Assembly (NCBI GenBank): GCA_013339895.1
Contig: JABACO010000016.1
Span: 679,694-743,693 of the forward strand
Source of the DNA: Ephydatia muelleri
Lineage: Eukaryota; Porifera; Demospongiae; Spongillida; Spongillidae
DNA length: 64,000 nt
Direction of reading: 5' to 3'
Both the position numbers and the translations under genes were made by a program. Position 1 is the first letter of the stretch. Each line of letters opens with the position of its first letter. Below the pieces are notes generated by a model. It was not told the origin of the DNA, ran no database searches, and was given only the letters and a program-made list of their open reading frames with translations. This document shows, piece after piece, positions 10,501-19,896 of this stretch.

Positions 10501-13500
10501 TACTGATGGTCCCATGCACATACAGATGGTCCCATGCACATACAGGATGGTCCCATGCACATACAGATGGTCCCATGCACATACAGATGGTCCCATGCAC
10601 ATACAGATGGTCCCATGCACATACGGATGGTCCCATGCACATACTGATGGTCCCATGCACATACGGGATGGTCCCATGCACATACGGATGGTCCCATGCA
10701 CATACGGGATGGTCCCATGCACATACGGGATGGTCCCATGCACATACGGATGGTCCCATGCACATATGGATGGTCCCATGCACATAACAGCTAACCCCAG
10801 TAAGCAGCCTCGTGTGTAGTCCATGGCAACCAGTTGCCACCACACATCCAACAGGAAGGTTGGTGATGTTTGTTGTGTCTTCTGCTGGCCATTTCGTTAG
10901 CCACATTTGGAGCGGCTACTTACTGCAGTGTAACTAAACAAGAGTCATTGGGTTTGTCCTCCTGAGTTATGTCAAGGTATTTGGACCAACCAGATTTATT
11001 GCTGATTTGCATATAGTTGTACCTTCTCCTGATCCTTTTGTCTCTGTTTCTCGAAGTTTTTGAAATTTAACCGTAATGAATCTACTATAAGCATCTTGAC
11101 AGTGACTTGGAAGCATCAGTCCATTAAGGGACCGAGATAGAAGCATCAGTCCATTAAGGGACCAAGATAGAATACTGGCTGCATTGCAAATATGCATGTG
11201 AAAAGAATACAGTGTTAAAGTTTCAGGGAGTCTACTTATGTCACACTGGAGCTGCACTCACTTGTGACGCTTCATTGCAAAGACTGCAAATTAGGCTTAC
11301 TTGAACAGTGACGCAAGGTAACACTATTAAATGTGTCCTTATGAAGTATACTGCATTCTTAGCTAATGCATCACGCTTCATACTTTTTCATTTTTGAGAC
11401 AAAAGTCTGCACCATTCATCAGTGTTTGTGGGATTGAATACAATGTTTTTTCCTTCTAACTAAAAATATCATGTCTTGGCACAATTTTTTTTGAATGAAC
11501 GGTTTTTGTAAAAATGTGTCTGTTTTAGTAAACTTGGCGAATGTCAAGTTTGCTGAGCTGTGTGTGTTGTTCCTTCTGTGTGCAAAAGACAAAAGCAACA
11601 AAGAGGCTGCTCTATCTCCACCTCCCACACAATATCTCACCTTCCCTTCCTTTCCCAGTAGTGTAACTTCTCACTTTTTGTGTAGTACACTATGCACTGT
11701 TGCTGGTCACCATGGATACAGTGTAGCTGACATTCGAACTGCTTCTGCTTTGTTGTCTACAACATCCGTTATTCCAGTATAGATTGTAATATGTAGCATT
11801 TAATTACATCCATGGAACTACGGTTCCATGTCAATCCGCTGATGTCACATATGCAAGGAGGGTGGGGTGGGGAGGAGGGTGATCGCATCCGTTGATGTGA
11901 CGGGTGACTGGATTGCGTGTAAGAGACACTGGCCCCTCCTGTCCCCTCCTTTAGGCTCTTAGTCTGCGGTCACTCAGCTGGTGCACACCTTGCAGCCTGC
12001 TTGCTGGCTACCGACTGGTCGCAGTACGGGCTAGGGGTTTTCCCCTTCAGTGGTGCCGTTCTGCTCAGCGGGATCTATGACCTCACCCCTATTCAACAGA
12101 CCTACGTCAATGATCCACTTCAGTTGACGAAGTGAGAAAAATGATGGTGAATTGTGCACATAACCACATAAGCACATACACACACACACCACACACACAC
12201 ACATATACACACATACACATACACACACCTCACATATACATGCTCATTTTGTAACAAAAATTCACACGACACGTACACACATACACACTTGTGTACGTGC
12301 TCCCACTGGAACGTAGGGATGAAGTGATGATGTTCAGTCCAATCAAAACAGTTGAGCGACTGACTACACTACCCGCTCATTTCAGCGTCCTCCTTGCCAT
12401 TGGAGAGCAAGAATCCCCGGAGTTCAAAAGGCAAATGGCAGAGTACGGGAAGGTAAAGAGTCACGTCGAGACAAGTAAAATGGCCGCTACCCGTTGTGGG
12501 ATATTTTGTTGCACAGGAGCTGCAGTCTCTTGGTTTGTTGTGCAGCTTTCATGAGCTGATGGGAGAGGACCACTTCTCTCTCACAGAACAGATGGAGAGT
12601 GACGACTGTGCTCTGAATAAGGTACAATGTACTGTGGTGTGCTCTGAATAAGGTACAATGTACTGTGGTGTGCTCTGAATAAGGTACAATGTACACTGTG
12701 GTGCAAATAGTTTCCACAGTGTTTGGCCACATGCTAAATGGCCGCTTGCAAGGTCTATTTTTCAAACTATTGTCATGGGCTGTCTGAATCACAATGTAGT
12801 TTCACCATACTTGTGTGTAAATTGGGACACACTGTGGTAAGCAGACTCATGTTTTGATGTTCTAACCCTCTTCTCCAGCCAGTGCACTGTCTATGGTCAC
12901 CAAGGAAAAGTAAATATACTCAGCATGCTATTTTCATTTCAAACAGTGAGGTTTTTGACAAAGGCATAGCCTTAGAGAGGCTTTTGACAGAGGCATAGCC
13001 TTAGAGAGGCTTTTGACAGAAAGGCATAGCCTTAGAGAGGCTTTTGACAGAAAGGCATAGCCTTAGAGAGGCTTTTGACAGAAAGGCATAGCCTTAGAGA
13101 GGCTTTTGACAGAAAGACATAGCCTTAGAGAAGCTTTTGACAGAGAGGCATAGCCTTAGAGAGGCTTTTGACAGAAAGGTATAGCCCTAGATGCATCTTC
13201 TCCGGGGGTAATTAGGAGACAGCAGTAATCCCCACATACATCATTAGTGATTGTATCTGACTTTGTTTTGATGGTTTCGTTGGTGTACATACGCAGTGTC
13301 ACTTGTGAGATGTCGATTATTCACTTTTGAAAGGAGATATTTAATATGAAACTAGATTAGCATGGTGTGTATTGTGTGCCACGCCTTGCATATCTCTCAC
13401 ATTGCATCTTAAATGACATAGGTATCCTGCCTCTTACATACCTTCCCTCTTACATACCTTCCCTCTGACACACCCCTTTTATGTCTTAAAGGAGTATTGA

Positions 13501-14015
13501 CATGAAAATTGACTTCATCGTTTGCTTTTTATTTACAACTTGTTCAGAAGTTACGTGAGACCACACACACACACACACACACACACACACCACACACACA
13601 CACGCACACACATACACACACATCTTTTCCTCTATGCTTTTAGCTTAGTTAGACCACCTGTTACTGTACATATGGTTAACTCACCAACAGGATGCAGTCG
13701 TACTCCCAAAAGTTTAATTTCAGGAGTTTCCCCCCTACTGCATTGTTCAGCTGCTATGCTATGCATTGCTATGCATTGCTATGGACCAGTGAAGGAGGAA
13801 TGGTTATTGCTATTTATCCATGTCACAACCAAAACGTGGGTGGGGTTGGTCACACTTTTTAAAAACATGATAGCTGGATGTTAAGAGTGCATGAGTATTT
13901 TTTTTATTCATGTCAGTGCTAATTCACACCTCATGCATACCACTTTTGACACTTCCACTTCTTACAACCTCTTCAGCTCATCTTTGATATGATGGACAGC
14001 TCCCCAAAACTCTGA
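6658..14015 (+). CDS. AFMID: Kynurenine formamidase (arylformamidase)
   Basis: Hydrolyses N-formyl-L-kynurenine to kynurenine and formate, the second step of tryptophan breakdown; a cytosolic alpha/beta hydrolase. Nine exons: 6658-6769, 6836-6943, 7031-7082, 7275-7360, 7507-7579, 11955-12131, 12317-12452, 12517-12621 and 13977-14015, giving 295 aa with consistent phases (human about 303). Landmarks in order: REERDYLYSPSKW at the N-terminus, DIYYPDGD, the oxyanion-hole motif HGGYW (exon 3), VVGYDLAPK, the nucleophile elbow GHSAG (exon 6), LLSGIYDLTPI, a GEQESPEF strand-loop carrying the likely catalytic acid, and GEDHFSLTEQ with the likely catalytic His. The last exon is a 12-residue tail (LIFDMMDSSPKL), assigned from phase and similarity to the family's ILKTIFQKL end, and is the least certain. 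Intron 5 (4.4 kb) carries an inverted duplication and several minisatellites. Confidence 0.93.
7862..8150. repeat. 40-bp minisatellite, left arm of the inverted duplication
   Basis: Six to seven units of ACATTGAGGGTACAGAGG plus AACATCCCAAGGGGACAG, differing at a few positions. The same unit occurs inverted at about 9500-9690 with fewer copies. Confidence 0.92.
8575..8840. repeat. 27-bp minisatellite in AFMID intron 5
   Basis: About ten units of CTCTCAACTGGCTGGTGTCT with CTTCCTC spacers. A multiple of three in length, so open on both strands; not coding. Confidence 0.92.
10010..10790. repeat. 20-bp minisatellite in AFMID intron 5
   Basis: Close to forty head-to-tail copies of CATACAGATGGTCCCATGCA. 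The variable position (ACAGA/ACGGA/ATGGA/ACTGA, and one-base insertions ACAGGA/ACGGGA) recurs in ordered blocks, suggesting duplication of multi-unit blocks. Long reading frames on both strands here are produced by the repeat. Confidence 0.96.
12608..12700 (+). repeat. 31-bp triplication covering the exon 8 splice donor of AFMID
   Basis: The block GTGCTCTGAATAAGGTACAA, containing the last bases of exon 8 and its GT donor, is repeated three times with a 31-base period. Each copy keeps the same AAG/GTACAA junction. Use of the second or third donor would bring in a TAA stop in the inserted sequence (CTGAATAAG read in the new frame). Confidence 0.9.
12955..13195. repeat. 31-bp minisatellite in AFMID intron 8
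   Basis: Seven to eight units of AAAGGCATAGCCTTAGAGAGG followed by CTTTTGACAG. Confidence 0.92.
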
Positions 14016-14617
14016 AAGCAGTGTATGTGTGTTTGCCCATGAGTGGTTGCTTGATCATGACCAGTCCTCTCTTTATTTCTACCTATCACAAGCCATCACC
14101 TGCATGCTTGTTTTGAGGGATGCATGTGGTATGGCTGCCTTGAAACCTATTGGTCAGGCTCTGAGGGATAACTGTATAGCCAACATAAAACATGAAGAAA
14201 AAAACATCTGAATGCCATAACACTGTGTGTGTGTGTGTGTGTGTGTCAGGTACACACACATGTGTCAACAATGCAGGTGCCCTTCCACCTTTGGATGGTT
14301 TACTTATTAAACGCTGTAGTTTGTTTTGGTTAGCAGCCATGCCAGGCAGGTGGAGTTAGGTATGTAATTCACTTATGCATGCATATAGAATTACCAGGCT
14401 TTAGTACAAGAGATATGTGGGTTGCAGCTGTAAACACACAACACAGACACACACACAGACACACACACATACATACATCCACATGCCTTCCATCTGTTCC
14501 TGTTTCCTCTAGTGTTATGGGCTCTGAGGGACTGGCTGTTTAGCTTATCCCTCATCGTCGCGATGTGCCAGCAGTAAGCCTTATGTGCCTTGCATTGTGT
14601 ACAAGGACTGAGCGTGT

Positions 14618-14688
<71 letters not shown>

Positions 14689-15215
14689 ATCTCATAGTCT
14701 GGGACTAACCCTGCTCTGGTCAGGTCCCCAGACTAATGATCTCATGCTAGCTATTCCCTACTCCTCCTTGGAAGGCATGTACAGCTTGTAAATTGGCGAT
14801 TTTAAAAAACTTTTATTGAAGTGCTGCTGTGTTTACAAACACAGAATCTTCGTGCGCATGTGTACACATCTTATGCAATAACCTCTTTTGCACGCAAGGT
14901 GTGGTCCCTTTTCATGCCTGTGGTCGCCTGACACGCACCAACACCCTCTTATCCACCCCTGTCACCGATACGATGCCACTAGTCTGGGTCATTGAGCTCG
15001 CCATAAATACCATCCCAACTCCAGGGAAACCTCGCAACCGTATCGAGTGTCGACACAACACCCCGCGCATGCAGCTATACGATGCATGCAATCGTTTTTG
15101 TTGCTATACTCAAACGACATGCGATGTAAACACACCACACTATGCGAGTCCTTTGTATGGTGTTCAGGTGACCCCTATTTATTAGAGCATTCTCATTAAC
15201 GCCATAACATAGGCC

Positions 15216-15335
15216 GGCCAGTTTTCTATTCGTCTGAATCAGATCTGCTACCCAAAGCGGCATAATTTCCCATGGTATCCGGAATATGCCCGCCTTTGGG
15301 TCGCGGATCAGATTCAGACGTGTAGAAAATTGGCC
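15216..15335. repeat. 120-bp imperfect palindrome upstream of ankyrin gene B
   Basis: Left arm GGCCAGTTTTCTATTCGTCT... pairs with right arm ...AGACGTGTAGAAAATTGGCC. The pairing continues inward through CTGAATCAGATC and CCCAAAGCGG to a loop near 15273-15288. A foldback or MITE remnant, or a structured regulatory element; ends without an obvious target-site duplication. Confidence 0.75.
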
Positions 15336-15549
15336 GTGTAATGCCGTGTGTGTGTCTTTTTCTTCTCATTTTATAGTTATGCTGTAATTGTACTTTGGTC
15401 TTTGCATGTTGATTGTGCTCATTGTAGTTTATATGTGCTCGTCTGACCTACACACGCCAGCCGCTCTGGCTTAGCGTACTTATTTGCAAACTTTTCGTCT
15501 CGTTATGATAATACTTTTATTCTGATTTCAAAAACAAGCGAGATGCCCG

Positions 15550-15583
15550 TGACGTCATCAGCGACGCTCGCATGCTATATAAC
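15550..15583 (+). promoter_or_regulatory. CRE plus TATA box of ankyrin gene B
   Basis: A full palindromic cAMP-response element TGACGTCA at 15550-15557 is followed by CTATATAA at about 15575-15582. The ATG is at 15629, so the TATA box is about 47-54 bases upstream of the start codon, a typical core-promoter spacing with a short leader. Confidence 0.7.
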
Positions 15584-15628
15584 CCCCGTAGGAAAGCCGA
15601 AATAAAATATAAATATTAACAAACCAAG

Positions 15629-16414
15629 ATGGGAAATCGTAGCAGCGTAGGAGAAATCACTCGGATGAAGGGTCCCGTTGGGATTGAACAGAGGGGAGCT
15701 CAGTGCGATCCATCGATTAGGACGGTGAAGCGATCGCCCTCTGCACGACGAAGAGCGGGTTCGAAGTGTAGTGTGAAGAGAAATTCCCCAAAGAAGTCCT
15801 CTAGAGCGGCACTCGCTAAGCAGGAACTGCGTACGGTAGAAGAAATCAGCGAGCTTTGCACAGCGGCTCATAGCGGGGATGTCGATTACGTAAGAGATCT
15901 CTTGGACATGGGAGGCGTGGACCCAAACGCTGCGGACCACAACCAGATGACGGCGCTCCACTACGCCGCGATGCACGCGAGAGAAGAGGTGATCAAGCTA
16001 CTGGTCCAAAGAGGCTCCGATCCTAATGCCTCCGACCTCAAAGGAGGCTTCACGCCGTTGCACTGGGTGGTCATAAAAGCGAACCCTCAGACGAGCTCCA
16101 CCAATCACGTGGACCAATCGATAGTCGCTCTTTACCGCGGAGGGGCCAACGTCAACTGTACGGACTTCAATATGTGCACGCCATTGCATATCGCTGCCCA
16201 GAAGGGGAACAGGGACTGTGTCGACACCCTCATCAGACTGGGAGCCGACCCGGAGAGGAAGGACGGAATGGGAAGAAACTGTTTTCAGGTCGCGAAGAAT
16301 GAGGACATCTTGGAGCAGATGAAATCACTTAAACATATCAAAGATGAGGCTATTTATGGTGTCCTGGATACCAACACATATTCCACAGGTTCAATTTACT
16401 CAACAGTCACATAG
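15629..16414 (+). CDS. Ankyrin-repeat protein, copy B (intronless, 261 aa, predicted N-myristoylated)
   Basis: Starts MGNRSSVGE, which fits the N-myristoylation pattern (Gly2, Ser6), followed by a basic, Ser-rich stretch of about 65 residues (KRSPSARRRAGSK) that could aid membrane binding. The ankyrin core starts around residue 72: ELCTAAHSGDVDYVRDLLDM, MTALHYAAMHAREEVIKLL, FTPLHWVVIKANP, CTPLHIAAQKGNRDCVDTL, then the capping helix GRNCFQVAKNEDILEQM and tail YGVLDTNTYSTGSIYSTVT. DNA of the core (about 15850-16300) is almost identical to copies A and C, including synonymous sites, while N- and C-termini are unrelated. Membrane-tethered adaptor is an inference; the family is not recognised beyond the ankyrin fold. 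Confidence 0.88.
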   Translation: MGNRSSVGEITRMKGPVGIEQRGAQCDPSIRTVKRSPSARRRAGSKCSVKRNSPKKSSRAALAKQELRTVEEISELCTAAHSGDVDYVRDLLDMGGVDPNAADHNQMTALHYAAMHAREEVIKLLVQRGSDPNASDLKGGFTPLHWVVIKANPQTSSTNHVDQSIVALYRGGANVNCTDFNMCTPLHIAAQKGNRDCVDTLIRLGADPERKDGMGRNCFQVAKNEDILEQMKSLKHIKDEAIYGVLDTNTYSTGSIYSTVT

Positions 16415-16629
16415 ATTTAATCAGTTTCAGTGTATACGCATGCTTGATGTATCGGTGCACGGCCTGACATTAAGTGAACGTGACGAGTTTAACGGAGTAT
16501 TGCGCAGCTTGAAACCGAAACTAAACATTGGAGGTGGGGTTAAAGGCGGAATACTGATAAAACAATTTTCTTTGCATTTGCAGAACCAGCTTTGCTCCAG
16601 GTAGAAGTGATATACGCGATCAACATATG

Positions 16630-16867
16630 AGATCGTTTACGCGAAAAGGGACCTAGCGCATACATGATAGATTTCCAGTATGCGCAATAGAAATGTAACG
16701 CTTGCGTTGAAATGTATGGCTAATTAAAAATTCAGCGCCTTACAACTCCATGACAGATACTCCGATTCTCAGTGCGTAAGAAGCAATGTGTATAGAACAT
16801 TTCAGACTTCTAGAATATCAAAGCATTTGAAATCTTGAATAATAGGTCCCTTTTCGCGGAAACGATC
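16630..16867. mobile_element. MITE-like element with 24-bp terminal inverted repeats
   Basis: Left end GATCGTTTACGCGAAAAGGG and right end CCCTTTTCGCGGAAACGATC are inverted repeats of about 24 bases with one mismatch, enclosing 190 bases without coding capacity. The inner part (16719-16814) is found again inverted at 19062-19158. No clear target-site duplication. Confidence 0.7.
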
Positions 16868-18283
16868 CAGTGTATGCATGTACACATGCACCCCTGCATG
16901 GTCATGATGCAAATCCGTATCATCACGGCGATTGCAGTACTACAAAAGCGATTATAGCTTGCAAGTGTGCCGTAAAACATTACAACGCAAAAAAAAAAAG
17001 GGGGGGGGGCGGGGGGGGGGGGTCTGTTTTTAGACTTCCACAATCGTTGTTAAACGAATACCAGCCATGCAGCTGCAGCAAGGCTGCTGCGCATGCGCAG
17101 CCCGATTGATGCACATATACCGCAAAATGGTTATGATGTATACAGCTAGGTTGAGAGAGTAAGCAATACTGAAGTAAAAGTAACATACTCTGCAGATGTT
17201 CATCTTATAGGTCATATTAATTCTAATAAATTTAAGAGCCAGAGGCGTGGTTTCATATAGCAGTTTAATAGCGAGAGGAAGATGAGAGAGAAGAAAAATT
17301 CATGCAGTTTTTTATCATTAATGTACAAAGTAAACCAGTTCTTGCAGGTCCACTTTAAAACATATCGCAATACATCGAGAGGACATCTTTTGCATTTTAA
17401 GTCGAAAATATTTTCCGATTGCATCAATGGATAGAGAAAAATCGGGAGATCACAATGGCATATTTATTGTGGTGTTTGCGCGGAAAGAAACAGTACTAGA
17501 AATTGTCAAAAGAAAAAATTCGCGGTCATTACGTAATGCATAGGTCATGTTACGTCACTACATGTTAAGTAACGTAAGCATTATCGACGATTATGTGCAA
17601 TAAGTTGAGATCGTCCTTTCCCTTGTAATGTAGGCGTTATCACAGGTGGCTTCTCGCTTAACCATCCCTAGTACCCTGAAGTAATATGTCCTGAATGGGA
17701 AAAATGAACTGCTGTGCAGGTAATCTGGAGTAGCACATGCACCTTCCGCAAATACGTGTGACGCACAGATTAGCGTGTACAAGTGTGCATCTATTGTTGC
17801 GAAGCAGATTCCTTTGTTAATGACGCATACTTACAATCAGAATAACGGCTTGGGTTATGAGTTGAGATGTGCACTTCCTTCTGTTAAGCTGATGGTTGTA
17901 TGGCATCGTTACCCTTTGAACGGCACACAAGGAATAAAATTGTTACCGTATATCTGGCAGCGATGCAATACGTTACATGTCTGGTACATGGTTGTCGTTT
18001 ACCTTTAATTAATAGATATATCGCTGGGTTAAGCGAGTCTTGAGATTGGTTGACTTCGGTCCTGGTTTTGAGTCACGGCTGGGAGAACTCACAGCTACGT
18101 GGTATATTGTGCCCGCATGCGTATATCATATATACCGAAGTTGAATTAGCTCTCGTTGGGTATGCAGTACAAGCTTAGCAGTTGTGAATGCTACTTGTAT
18201 ACGTAAACTTGTTGTCAGTTTAGTGCACCCTCGGGGGGAAGGAGGGAATCGAAGCATGCATGGCCCTATACTATTTCACTATA

Positions 18284-18962
18284 TTTCCGAGAAAATGAAA
18301 AGTGGCTATATATACAAAAAGTTATAAAAATGCTTCACGTTTGAATCGCTAAAACTCCGTAACGGTTTAAGCAATCAACTTCCTATTTCGAACACTTCGT
18401 GCCACACCACTTCTCTCTACGAAAATGTATTTTGGTGTCTTACCCTTGGTCCTTGCCGACGTTACAAGGCACAGTACCCCGAGGGGTTCAAAATCCAGGT
18501 AGCTCCCTGCAGGAATGTCCAAATCACTTCAAAATCGATATGCACGTAAAGGAGTCCTGTCACTGTTGATTTCTGCAGATCGTTGATTTTTACCTCTTCC
18601 TTTATGGAGATACAGCAATGCAAAGTAAAGTCCACGTTTCCCGCTCGAATCGCGCCTTTTACAGTCCTTGCAGAAATAAACAGTGACAGGACTCCTTTAC
18701 GTGCATATCGATTTTGAAGTGATTTGGACATTCCTCCAGGGAGCTACCTGGATTTTGAACCCCTCGGGGTACTGTGCCTTGTAACGTCGGCAAGGAGCAA
18801 GGGTATGACACCAAAATCGAATTTCGTAGAGAGAAGTGGTGTGGCAAGAAGTGTTCGAAACAGGAAGTTGATAGCTTAAACCTTTACGGAGTTTTAGCGA
18901 TTCAAACGTGAAGCATTTTTATAACTTTTTGTATATATAGCCACTTTTCATTTTCTCGGAAA
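18284..18962. mobile_element. Foldback element: two arms of about 295 bp around a 90-bp loop
   Basis: The arm 18284-18578 (starts TTTCCGAGAAAATGAAAAG) matches the reverse complement of 18669-18962 with only a few differences, such as CTTGGTCC/CTTGCTCC and AATGTATTTTGG/AATTCGATTTTGG. The spacer is about 90 bases. No transposase is encoded, so a foldback or long-TIR non-autonomous element is likely. Confidence 0.85.
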
Positions 18963-19061
18963 CAGACCCATATCGTAATATAATATGGAATCGTTGCAGC
19001 GTTTCAAGATTTCAAGACTGATTTCAAAAAAAATTAAAAAAATAAAAATTTGATTTTCTAG

Positions 19062-19158
19062 CTAGAAGTCTGAAATGTTCTCTACTCAGCGATTCTTTAC
19101 GCACTAAGAATCGACTATCTGTCACGGAGTTGTAAGGCACTGAATTTTTAATTAGCCG
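19062..19158. repeat. Inverted partial copy of the 16630-16867 element
   Basis: Reverse complement of 19062-19158 matches 16719-16814: TAATTAAAAATTCAGYGCC through GAACATTTCAGACTTCTAG, with scattered differences. Confidence 0.85.
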
Positions 19159-19799
19159 GTGTTTGTTTCTATTAGAATTTTTCTGATATGAGCTGTTGCT
19201 GCATCACTGAGATATCGTTGCGGTGCTGATGTTAGAGCTGCTTTGCAGACGCGTCATGCATGCAAGCACGTATCAGTACAGGTAAAGCTATCAGGAAACA
19301 CTAGATGATGGGAATACACTAAAGGAACTTACTTCTGGCATGAAAACCTTCGAGACCTTATCCGCAGTTTGTCTGCATGCATGTCGGTACGCGCGCAGTT
19401 AACCTTCATCGCTTGCACTGCGTAATGCTTCGCAGCTATTAACTTCAATGACAGCTATAGCAAATTGTATTTAATTCAACACGAACACAGCAGTAAGTTA
19501 AAACTGACTGTTAGTCGGCGCACGTGACCAAGCATGGATAAGGGTGACTATCGGTATGAACGGGCTGGCATTCCAAGATGCTGTTGCTGTTGCAATTTAT
19601 TTTTATCCACCATATCGAGCCACTTAAACGTGTATGTACCGTCGTAACAGATAATCGGTGTAGACGGCGGATTGAATATTTACATGAAATCTGTATATGG
19701 AAGCCTCCGGTAAACGTTACATTAACCGGCGCATAAATAGGTTCACTTCTTTGTATGATATAGCTTGTTTGGTATATTCCTGATAGATTACTAGCCTCA

Positions 19800-19840
19800 G
19801 ACGTCACTCACAGCGTGCTAGACTCCTACCTAGACGTCAC
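19800..19840 (+). promoter_or_regulatory. Two CRE-like sites upstream of ankyrin gene C
   Basis: AGACGTCACTC occurs twice, with the GACGTCAC cores at 19800-19807 and 19833-19840, 33 bases apart and 57-97 bases before the ATG. They resemble the full CRE in front of copy B. No well-placed TATA box is seen. Confidence 0.5.
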
Positions 19841-19896
19841 TCTCTAGCTTTGTGCCAAGTGCGAGTAGGACGACTACTGATATTTAAGAACTTGCG

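Larger units (their letters stand above)
14016..15628. other. Intergenic, AFMID to ankyrin gene B
   Basis: Contains a (TG)n tract near 14222, a long (CA)n tract at about 14618-14684, an imperfect short inverted repeat around 14696-14735 (AGTCTGGGAC / GTCCCCAGACT) and the hairpin at 15216-15335. No gene was recognised. Confidence 0.6.
16415..19896. other. Intergenic between ankyrin genes B and C: nested inverted repeats
   Basis: Holds a MITE-like element (16630-16867), an A/G homopolymer block (about 16989-17022), a cluster of ACGT-core sites (17528-17578), a large foldback (18284-18962) and an inverted partial copy of the MITE-like element (19062-19158). No coding gene was recognised. Confidence 0.7.

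Noticed and set aside
8570..10790. Regularly spaced repeats that might suggest a CRISPR-like array
   Set aside because: Units are directly adjacent with no unique spacers, lie in an intron of an animal gene, and vary as minisatellites do.
9782..10906. A 374-codon open frame on the minus strand and several long frames on both strands
   Set aside because: They are generated by the 20-bp minisatellite, which is open in all phases; the protein is a pure repeat and the region is inside AFMID intron 5.
14696..14735. Short inverted repeat AGTCTGGGAC / GTCCCCAGACT as a tRNA or SINE
   Set aside because: It does not fold as a tRNA and no A/B boxes are visible; too short to name as an element.
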